From positions 803,106-867,105 of the forward strand of contig VUYV01000100.1 of assembly GCA_008711295.1 (NCBI GenBank): 64,000 nucleotides of DNA. Reading direction: 5' to 3'. Each line of letters opens with the position of its first letter. Within the stretch, counting starts at the first letter, position 1. The notes under the pieces were generated by a model. That model was not told the origin of the DNA. It searched no databases and saw only the letters and a list, made by a program, of their open reading frames with translations. Source of the DNA: Anarhynchus alexandrinus (lineage: Eukaryota > Chordata > Aves > Charadriiformes > Charadriidae). A program made the position numbers and the translations under genes. Positions 50,202-59,355 of the stretch are shown in pieces.

Positions 50202-50480
50202 CAGGACAAGGGGGAATGGCTTCAAACTGGAAGAGGGCAGGTTTAGATTGAACATTAGGAAGAAGTTTTTCACTTTGAGGGTGGTGAGGCACTGGAACAG
50301 GTTGCCCAGAGAGGTTGTTGAGTCCCCATCCCTGGAGGTGTTCAAGGCCAGGCTGGACGTGGCCTTGGGCAATCTGGTCTAGTGGGAGGTGTCCCTGCCT
50401 ATGGCAGGGGGGTTGGAACTCGATGATCTTCAAGGTCCTTTCCAACCTAAACCATTCTATGATTCTATGATTCTATGATG
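50198..50480 (+). mobile_element. CR1 LINE 3' fragment, plus strand
   Basis: This fragment holds the end of CR1 ORF2 (ACAGGACAAG...AATGG, then GCACTGGAACAGGTTGCCCA), the 3' UTR with GCAGGGGGGTTGGAACTCGA, and a tail of three ATTCTATG units ending at 50480. It is severely 5'-truncated. It belongs to the subfamily of 46323-46546 in opposite orientation. The 5' junction carries a 20-bp tandem duplication. Confidence 0.93.
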
Positions 50481-53322
50481 TCAGAGGTACAGGATACGTG
50501 TATCCTGGTACAGTATGGTACTCCATACTTGACCTGCGGTGTCTGTGACACTTAAGAACACTGATCAGGGCTGAGCATTCAGGAGATAAAAGCCTGATTT
50601 GCTGTCTGACTTTAAGCATATCTTCCTCTTTCTCCTTTCTTCATTGGATCCTCCTTCTTTTTCCTTGGACAAGCTCTGCTGTGGAGCGGGTAATGGCATT
50701 TTTTTATGCACTTATGCTTTTCCATACAGAAGGGCCCCAATTTCAGTCTATTGTGACCTCTGTGATAATTGTAGGGCCAGAAAAACAGTATTTTGTTCAA
50801 ATTATATTTTATTATTTATATTTCATTATTATATCTTTATTTTTATTGAGGTTGACTTGCAACACAGAGAAGGAGCTTAAGAGCTTAAATCCAATAGGGT
50901 TTCTGACCTTTAAGCAACAAAATCTAGAGCTACGACCCCATTTCTCCACTTATGTGCCATCTAAGTCAGGAAGCATAAACTAATGAAGCACTATCTGAAA
51001 GCCTTATAAACATGGGATTTTGTTGCTGTAGGTGTCCAAAACTGATTAAGCCTGAGCAGCTCTGAGTAGGGCAGTATTTATTATTTTCAGGGGGGAAGGG
51101 GTTGTTTCCGTTGTTATTAGAGTCCTGTGCAAACTAAATTTTTCTAATGAAGCCTGTAATTTTGAAATCCCTGCTAGAATGCACAGTAAAAAAAGGCAGA
51201 AGTCTTACACTTACAGCAGTGCACTAAGCAAATGAAGTATGATGACTCTAGGAGCAGGGAGTGTATTGGGTATGGGATTTCTGGGGCAGCAGGAGGCTGG
51301 CTTTTTTCAGAAACAGGGAGGGGTAAAACATGTGAGTATAGGCATGTAGTAGTTCTCCTCCTAGCTCTTTGCCTAATGCGTTATTAGATTTAATTTTATC
51401 TAGCTGTGGGAAGAAAATCCAGTTCTAGGGTGTCAGAGGTTGTAATCTGGAGAATTAATCACAGCTCAGGAAAAAGTATAGAAAGAGAGGAAGCTCAGGA
51501 AGGAGATGTGGATTACTTTAGCTGGAAGTCTGAAAGTGGGCAAATGACTCAGACTGATCCATCCTATGAATAGCACTCAGGGTAGGAGTGTTTAGTATAT
51601 TAATATACCTGCACCCTTATTTCGCCTGCTTATCACTTACTGGGACGTTCTTTGGGGAGTGGATATGTGAACGTTTTCTATAGGCTTAAGATCTTTCAGA
51701 ATAGATCTGAACCCAGTCCCTCACTCCCTGGGCTGTGAAGAAAGCCTTTTGATATGAAAGAATTCTTGTAGGAACCTACTGCTATTGAGGAAGGTTAGGA
51801 TTTATATCTCACAGTCCTTAAAATCTTCTAGAGAAACAGGATTTCACAGACATTCAAGTATTTTCTGCGGGCTAACCTGGGATTGCTTCCATGATGTCCT
51901 AGTTTGACTGGATTTTATCATGATGTAGCTGTACAGCAGTCTAAGTGAGCAACAAGATTTTAAGATTACACTTTTGGGGTCCAGAACATAAACACATTGA
52001 GACAGGGTCTTGACAGTTCCAGGGGCTGAACATGCATCTCCAAAATCCTGTTGCCTTCCAACACACCAGACATCTTCCCTCTCAAAGACCCTTTTGCAGT
52101 ATAAACAGTAACAACATCAGAGAAAAATAAATTTTTAACAACTTGTTATATGTTGCTGATCCACATTATGATAAGAAATGTAGATAAGGTGTTATTTTTT
52201 AAAAAAATGTATGTTTCTTAATCATACAGAGTACTGTTATACTGTAAAGAGCAGAAATATTAATCTAAATAAGAACTGGTTGGAAATTTCCAGTAAGCAC
52301 TGAAATGTTTTCACTTCACATGGAATAATTAAGTGTCTTCTGAAACAAAGGTTTGAACCATGACTCCCCATAATTCCTGGTACTATAATCACTAGGATAT
52401 ATAAGCAATTTTGCACCCTTCTTTTCTTACTCTCTGGGTGTCAATTAATTAATATTTATACAAAATAGAACAACTCTAGCAGAGGAGATTGAAAAAAACT
52501 CTTTCATAATAATAAATGTGTTTGAAGGTAATGTATTCAGCTTGTTTGTGTGGAAATGAAGACCAAATCCTTGTTCAAAAACAGGCATGAGAGAGCTAGA
52601 ATTTGCACTAAACTAAGTGGTATAATCACTATTAGCAATTCTGCAGCATGGCTCTCTCAGTTAAGAATTTTTTTTTTTATGAAACCTAGGCTGTAATTAA
52701 TGGTACAGTAAATCTAGATTTTAACCTTCCTAGTGCCAGATTAAAGTGAACCTGCATAAAGTATCATCTGACGATCATTTTTTTTGATTTTGCCATTGCA
52801 AAATCAGCATAAAACCCCTTGATCCTGTCTGATACAAAAGCAATGCGGTTGTCTGCCTACACCTGACCCAGACACACCACATTTTTTCAGCTAAGCGATG
52901 CAGCAAAACACAGATCCAGTATTTAGTGATCACTGATATACAAGCTATCATGAAATTTTGAAATCTCAGAAATGCTTATGGGATGGTAGAAGGACTAGCC
53001 ACCCATCCTCAGAACGTACTGAAATGTTGAGGTTTAAAATTGATTTGTTACTTCCATTGTACCAGCAGTGTTGGTAAGCATGTTGCCATCAATAATGTCT
53101 TTTTCTGAAGGTTGTCTCAAGGTTTCACATACATCTTACTCTAACCAGTTTTGTCAATGAGTGCTGGACACAAGATGAAACGTCTAGGCTCTTCAAAATG
53201 TTATCTCAGCAAAATGTACTTCTTGGCAAAGATAACTTGGGTATCATCAATGGGCATAAAACAGACAGCAGCGCTGTTTCTACATCATCATGGTATGGGG
53301 TACCTTTGAATGTATAATTAAA

Positions 53323-53343
53323 AAAAAAAAAGAGAGAGAGAAA
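53323..53343. repeat. poly-A followed by (GA)n
   Basis: A run of A bases leads into AGAGAGAGAG; an ordinary simple repeat. Confidence 0.75.
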
Positions 53344-54539
53344 AGTTAAGGAAGTCTTTTATGCCTGGAAATCATTTATTTCATCTCTTACTTGGCTTCC
53401 AAAAATGTATGTATTTTAAAACTCACAAAATGTAGAGATTTTTGCTGCTACAGATTCAGACAGGACAAAATCCAGTACACCAATTTATACGTGTCAGGCA
53501 AAAATAAGTTTTTAGTTAATAAGAGGGGCATTGTCAAGCCTTATCCTGAATGGTCACCTTTGTCAGATCTGTAGAGGCCATAAGGAAAAGCTCCAAATTG
53601 AAGAAAGACCTTTGCATATAGTCCCACTTTATGTTTCTTCCAGGAAGTGAGAAGGCTTAAAAGAACTGTTGAGTCAAGCTCAAAGTCACGATGAGGAAAG
53701 AAAAAATTATTAAAGATCAAAAAGAATGAAATATGTTCCTTATTGAGAAACCCAAGGACTAGCTATTGCTGCTGTTGAACCTGGTGTTCCTGACAGAGGC
53801 AGCTAGAGTACCACCTAAAAATACTAGAATTGTTCTTTTTGTGCAGCTAAATAATTTGAAAGAAGGAAAATAAGTACCTCTACTAATCTTCTACTTCAGA
53901 AATGCTTCCAAAATGTTATAGATTAATCCAGTAATCTCTTCAACAAGCAGGAATTCAAAGCCTGTATATCTGTAACCTTTAACTTTGAATCTTTTAATTA
54001 TGCTTTTACCTCTAGCTATTTATCAGATCTACATGTTCCCTGATACAGACTAACACTCCTGGAGGTTTGCAGGGCCACTTTAAGAAAACTACATTTTGTG
54101 ACTGTTAGAGAGGTCTATCTGTCTTGGTTTATTTCACAAGCCCATCTCACAGCAAGAGTTCTTGCTGGCTTAGTAATTCTAACAATAAGCAAAGAGGCAC
54201 CTCCAGGCTTTAGACAGGATGAATCATACTGTACCTTCTCTATACAAAGCCCCAAAACTTTGCAGCAATACAGAAATCTTGAGTCCAGAAAGCTGCTGAC
54301 ACTTATTTCAAGCATGTTGAATATCAAGCCTTGCATCAGACCAAAGTTTTTTTCCTGACTATCCTCCTGATGGAATAGTAAAAAAATATTTGAGACCAGA
54401 TGCAACACCTTCTAGCTCAGAATGTGTAACTTTCTCTGTGCAAGGATGTCTTGACATAGAGTACAGTGTGTAGAGGATTAATGGTGTACAATTTACTGTG
54501 TGTAGCTCTCCTACTCTAATCCTTCATTCATGACAACAT

Positions 54540-55400
54540 GGCTCACAAGGTCAGCCTTTCTTTTGGTTATCCACAGCTATCCACAGCTGTGTGTGTGAAG
54601 TGGAAAGCAGTACTTTTCTGCTTTTCTACTATTCTCTCTCCCTCATCGCCTCCCAGAATCAGAATGGCACTCCTGATTGTACCTTTCCTCTGCCTGAAAC
54701 TGCCCCATCAGCGGCAATGCTCATCTATGTCTTTGCTTCACTCATCTTTCCGTCCCTACTCACGTATTTATTCCATCTGTGAATGTATGAATGTGGGAGG
54801 GTGTTTCCTTGCTCCATCCATTCCTGCTGTCCTACACCTACAATCCTCCAATTCCTCCTCAATCTGTGTAATGACAAAAGTGAAGAAATGGAGGATGTCA
54901 TTGAGGAGCAGCTGCTTTCCCCCTCCTTCCCACATGTCAGGGAAAGAGGTATTAACATCAACTCTGTGGATGCATTTTTGTTCCAAATTCCTGGTCTCCA
55001 ATGTTTCCACCTTCCATGGCGCCCCATGGATTATTGCCATGATCAAGGCCTCTGTGCAGTTCTCTTGCCCTCCTTCTGCTTCCAAACACATGCTGGGATT
55101 TGAGTAATCTCTGCCCTGTTTTCATTTCCACCATTGATTCCTACTGTTTGGAAGCTCATTTCAGCTACCTGGAACATGGCATGACTGACCTGGATAAGAA
55201 ATAGGAATGGAAGTGAGTAGGAGGAGATGAAGGTTGGGAGTACACCCTCATGCCTTGCTCTGACGCCCACTCCCTTTGCCAATGCCTTATGCACTCCTGA
55301 CCTGCTCAAGCTGTCCCACCCGAACTCCTGGTCTGCTTCCCAGCTCCTCGCTCACAGGTTGTGCTCAGCAGGGCCACAGAGAAGCGTTAGGGAATTTGGA
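54540..55400. other. GC-richer block with long open frames on both strands, unknown
   Basis: A 189-codon plus-strand frame (54538-55107) overlaps minus-strand frames of 107 (54768-55091), 100 (54725-55027), 97 (54115-54408) and 88 codons (55043-55309). The minus-strand 107-codon frame includes the acidic segment ITQIEEELEDCRCRT. None matches a family I know. Open frames on both strands together usually reflect base composition rather than coding. It could be a decayed retrocopy, an old LTR or retrovirus-like piece, or a non-coding exon. I assign no function. Confidence 0.35.
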
Positions 55401-55904
55401 GCTTGACAGACTGTTTATGTGGTAACCCCATGAAGTGAAAAACTCCACAAGCTAAGGCTGACAGAGACTAGCTTTTTACTAAATCCTGCGGAGAATGCAC
55501 ATTCAGCTACGAAACTTGCTGTGTGGGCACTGAGCCTGAGCTGCCTCACAGGAAGGATTGCTGCAGAGGGTAGGACGTAGTGGGATGATGCCTGGCAGGT
55601 GCAGACTGCTGGTGTTCAGCAGGCTGAACCTGATGCTGGGAAGCAGGACTGTGCTCAGGAGCACTAGCCTGAACCTTCAGAGTCCCTGGTGGCAGGCAGG
55701 GGCCCATCGTCCTTGCGTGGGGCTGCACAGGGCCACCCAAAGATGGTTTACACAGCCCAAGGCACCAACTGGGTCTGGTGCACAGAGCACATGGGAGCCT
55801 CAGCCCTGGGGATGGAGGACTGAAGCTGGAGGACCTGGTGATGCAGACATTGTAGGGTGGCTGCTGCAGTGGGAAAGGTTGGAAGCTGGTGACTCCTGAG
55901 AAGG

Positions 55905-56076
55905 CTGGTTATGCAGGAACAAAAATTGCCCAGTAATGTGGTAAACCCTCTGGCCTTGGAGGCGTTCAAGATTTGACTGGACAAGGCCTTGATTTATTAG
56001 ATCTGTTTTGAGCAGGAAGTAGGACTAGGTGACCTCCAGAAGCCCCTTCCAACCTAAATTATTCTGTGTTTCTATG
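55905..56076 (+). mobile_element. old, decayed CR1 LINE tail, plus strand
   Basis: Around 55925-56076 the order of blocks is that of CR1 3' ends: an ATTGCCCAGTAA region, CTTGGAGGCGTTCAAG, GACTGGACAAGGCC, AGGACTAGGTGACCTCCAGA and CCCCTTCCAACCTAAATTATTCTGTG. It is more diverged than the other copies and its tail is decayed. Whether the preceding 55545-55904 belongs to the same element is unclear; I recognise nothing in it. Confidence 0.8.
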
Positions 56077-56171
56077 CAGAAAGATATATTAATTTTCTAA
56101 ACCATTCCACACTGGTGGTGAAAGGTATCTTGGGAACTTTCTGTATGAAAGGGGTAATATAAATCTAACGG

Positions 56172-56199
56172 ATTATTATTATTGTTATTATTATTATTA
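56172..56199. repeat. (ATT)n microsatellite
   Basis: About nine ATT units with one G interruption. Confidence 0.88.
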
Positions 56200-56661
56200 C
56201 CAGTATTAATCTTGTATCAGAGGAAACCTCTGGTAAATATATAGATGGAAGAAAAGGGAGTCCATTTGCCATGCAGAAACCTCATGCAAATGCAAGCCTG
56301 TGTGCAGAAGCATAAAGAAAAGATATTATTGCAAAAATAACAATCTGACAGTAACATGCTGCTGCCAAACTGCCACCTCTCTCCATGAATTAATCTTTCA
56401 TTTCATCTCTGGATTTACCATAGCTGTTGTGTTGGGAATACACTTATGATTGAATTGAGATCCTTTTACTCTCATTCCTCATGCTACAACATAATAAACA
56501 CTTTTATTGCCCAAGTTTCCTCAGTGTGTATATTATTAGGAATCACAGAATTTGTCTTATAGCTGACTGCAGGAAATCAATAAGAAGAAACATCTTTTAA
56601 AAGTACAGGGGCCTGGAGGATTTTCACACAACCAGCCAATGAATATATTAAGTGCTGTCAC

Positions 56662-56680
56662 AATAAATAAATAAATAAAA
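56662..56680. repeat. (AATA)n microsatellite
   Basis: Four to five AATA units; simple tetranucleotide repeat. Confidence 0.85.
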
Positions 56681-57712
56681 CCCATGAATATCTGCCAGTC
56701 TCTAGTGCCTTAGAAATGAAAATTACTGCATTTTCACTTTTATGTTCTCTCCAAATATTTTCCTAGAATAACTTGCCTCTTACTGCATTAGAAAAGCTTT
56801 GATTAGCTACTGATACTGACTGATAGGAAGAATTGTTTGAATCAAACAGAAATAGGAGCTTGGAGATAGTTCTGGAAAACAGCATGGTTTTAATGTCGAG
56901 AAAAAACTTCTTCTAGCCCAGTTTTTGAAAGAGTGTAAAACATTGTCCTAGGATTTTAGCCATGAATTATGTGGTATTTTGAAAAGCAGAGTCAGCTCTT
57001 TGTACTCCTCAAGTTCCTCTAGACGGTGTTAAAATTTTAGTCCGTGGCTTGGAAACTGTGGCAGCTGGACTTCTTGATTTTCTTCAACATTAAATTTGTT
57101 AGTATCTTCATTTTCCCCTAAATTACATTAGACTGCCAAGAAATTGCAGTATCTTCCTTTATCCTACTTATCTTGCTTATTCAACGTATAACATGTCTTC
57201 CAATTTACTAGCCAAAATGACTACTCCTTTCCTCCTTTCCCATTCCTTCTGCTCCTTAGAATTCTTATTGGCATGTTTGTACAGTTTGGAAATGAAATTC
57301 TGGCTTTTGTTTTTGTTCTGTGTTACATGCTTAGTACTCTGAATGAAATAACCGTTTTAAAGAATCATGAAAATCAAAATGCTTTCTTTAGACAATGTCA
57401 GAATGAGGAAGACAGGTGCTCACAAATGATGAGAAATGAACACTTGTATGTCTCCTAAAAAATTGTCTGTTTGTGTCTTTGAAAGTAAGTAAGAGAGAGA
57501 AGAGAGACACCACTTGATTTGGTCTCTATGGCTTGTGTATTAACTCTGACAGGCTGAGATTTCCAGTAAAATGTAGTCATGGAAGGGAGCTGTGATGTAG
57601 ATTCAGTAGGTGAAATTACGCCTAGGATGAAATTAAGCCTTGAGCTGACATTATTCTTTATAAAAGAATGATGCTAGAAGTTGTAAAAAGTTACTGTCCC
57701 TGCACCACACTT

Positions 57713-58112
57713 GCTGTATCTCACTCGCCGAGGAGACCGGCTCCAGCGCAGGTAAGTATGCACTAGGGGAAGGGGATCGAGGCAGAAAGGGCCAGCAAGG
57801 GGCTCTTTTTGGGGCTTTTCAAAGCTGGAAGAAGCGACTAGCTCGTCATCGTCCCAGAACCGGCAGCGTGGGGGTGGGCTGCTGAGGCGGTGGGGGCGAA
57901 GCCAGCAGCACATGCACCAGTTCTAAAGGAGCTGTGAAGGAGCATTGAGCAAGCGGGCAGCACCCGGGGTGGCACCCGGGACCGCCGCGGAAGGACGGAC
58001 CCCCTGAGTGGGCGAACCAACCGGGCCATCAGGGCACAACCGGTTGCACGGAAGGGCGCTGGGAATCTACCAACTTGGTCAGGGAACCGTGCTATCTAGC
58101 CGGCAGAGGAGC
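57713..58112 (+). promoter_or_regulatory. CR1 5' untranslated region / internal promoter region
   Basis: This stretch upstream of ORF1 is the richest in CpG in the window (for example about 57955-58060), against an AT-rich background. LINE 5' regions normally hold an internal promoter. No TATA box is evident inside. Undecayed CpGs in the germ line suggest recent insertion or protection from methylation. Confidence 0.6.
57749..57757 (+). promoter_or_regulatory. perfect 5' splice-site match (CAG|GTAAGT)
   Basis: The nine bases match the metazoan splice-donor consensus exactly, with GT at 57752-57753, within the first 50 bases of the CR1. It could serve alternative splicing of CR1 transcripts or let a host transcript splice out of the element. 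No use is shown by sequence alone. Confidence 0.45.
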
Positions 58113-59201
58113 ATGGCCCCGATGAGCTGTGCATGCAACAGCTCCGATGCTGCTTCGCAGATGGAGCTCTCGTGCGAACACACTGCCACCCGGTTGTCGG
58201 GCTGCGGGGTGTGCCCTGCTCTCCCGCCTGTGCCCGATGGCAGTGGTGAGCATGCCTGTGGCAGCTGTGCCCAGGGAGAGGAGCTGGTACGCTTAGTGAT
58301 GGAGCTCAGGGAGGAGGTACGTAGGTTGAGGGTTATCAGGGAATGCGAGAAGGAGATAGATGCCTGGAGTCATTCCCTGTCTCCCATGACAGAAACCCAG
58401 CATGCAGACAGAGTCCCTGCTGCGGAGAATTCCCTCTCCTCTCCCCGACTGACTGAACAGGGTAGCTTGGAGGACAGGGGGCAATGGTGAGATGTTCTTG
58501 CACGACTCAACAGGTGCTGCAGGCACATCTGCCCAACAACTACCACACCTTCCGAAGTCCCATTGCAGAACAGATACAGTGCTCTGCAAGGGGAACGGGA
58601 CAACGGTGAGGATGATAATCCTCTCAGCTTGGGAGCATCATTGAGGCCTAGTCGGACCACCCCCCGAATCAAAACTGCCTCGGTAAAAAACAAAAGATGT
58701 GTCATTGTAATGGGTGACTCAATTCTGAAGGGGACAGAAGGCCCCATATGTAGACCAGACCCGCTATATAGGGATGTTTGCTGCCTCTCCAGGGCCCGGG
58801 TTAACGATGTTAAAAAGAAGCTTCCCTGGTGCAGCGATTGGATTATTATCCTCTTTTAGTTTTTTGGGTAGGCAGTAATGATGTAGTGAGAAGAACACCA
58901 AGGGCAATGAAAAAAGATTTCAGGGCCTTGGAACGACTGATTAAGGGATTGGGAGCACAAGTCTTGTTCTCCTCTATCCCTCCAGTTGCGGGGAGTGATG
59001 ATGGGGGTAAACAGGCAGAGCCAGCAGGTCAATGACTGGCTCCGAGCCTGGTGCTACCAGCAGGGTTTTGGATTCTTTGATCATGGCCTGATTTACAGAA
59101 CACCAGGCCTGCTGGCAGCAGATGGGAAAAGCCTGTCTCGCAGGGGGAAAAGGGTTCTTGGACTAGAGTTAGCAGGGCTCGTTGAGAGAACTTTAAACTA
59201 G
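58113..59201 (+). pseudogene. CR1 ORF1 (zinc-knuckle/coiled-coil/SGNH-esterase-like), broken
   Basis: The chosen start begins MAPMSCACNSSDA; an in-frame upstream ATG at 58008 lies in the presumed 5' UTR. Residues 31-34 (CGVC) and 49-52 (CGSC) form two CxxC pairs, followed by a charged coiled-coil-like helix (about 56-85). TGA at 58488-58490 interrupts the frame. The same frame resumes with the SGNH block-I motif GDSI (58713-58724). The frame shifts near 58850, reads the block-III motif GSND (58871-58882), then shifts back by about 59000 and ends at 59201. The block-V Asp is at 59121-59123, but the codon where the catalytic His is expected (59130-59132) is AGC (Ser). CR1-group ORF1 proteins are known to bind nucleic acid and carry an esterase domain; this copy is inactive as written. 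Confidence 0.88.
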
Positions 59202-59355
59202 ATTGAAAGGGGGATGGGCATGTAACTGGGCTCGCTAGAGAGGTATCTGGGTGTAGTAGCTCAGCACTTGTGGGGCAGAGTGCTAGTATTTTTGAAAATT
59301 GGAAGGCCCACCACCCCTCTAGGGCAAAAACTACACACTCATTGGCCTCTCTGAA

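Larger units (their letters stand above)
50481..55904. other. mostly AT-rich unique sequence, no gene recognised
   Basis: No exon, RNA gene or element end that I can support. At 51899 the sequence TGTCCTAGTTTGACTGG resembles the start of the LTRs above, but no matching end or duplication was found. The GC-richer part from about 54540 is described separately. A tenfold-weaker repeat, TATCCACAGC twice in tandem, sits at 54568-54587. Confidence 0.5.
56077..57712. other. AT-rich unique sequence, no gene recognised
   Basis: Contains two simple repeats (listed) and no supportable gene. A TATAAAAG string at about 57658 lies some 55 bases before the CR1 5' end and is probably coincidence. Confidence 0.6.

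Noticed and set aside
51899..52110. TGTCCTAGTTTGACTGG start plus a GTATAAAC string, looking like a third LTR in plus orientation
   Set aside because: No matching ...ACA end with a target duplication was found, the TATA-like string is weak, and the similarity rests on about 15 bases.
56540..56556. GGAATCACAGAATTTG, similar to a reversed CR1 tail
   Set aside because: The sequence after it has none of the CR1 3' UTR blocks, so the short match is chance.
57655..57668. TATAAAAG just upstream of the CR1 as its promoter
   Set aside because: It lies in the AT-rich flank outside the element; LINEs use internal promoters, and such strings are common in AT-rich DNA.
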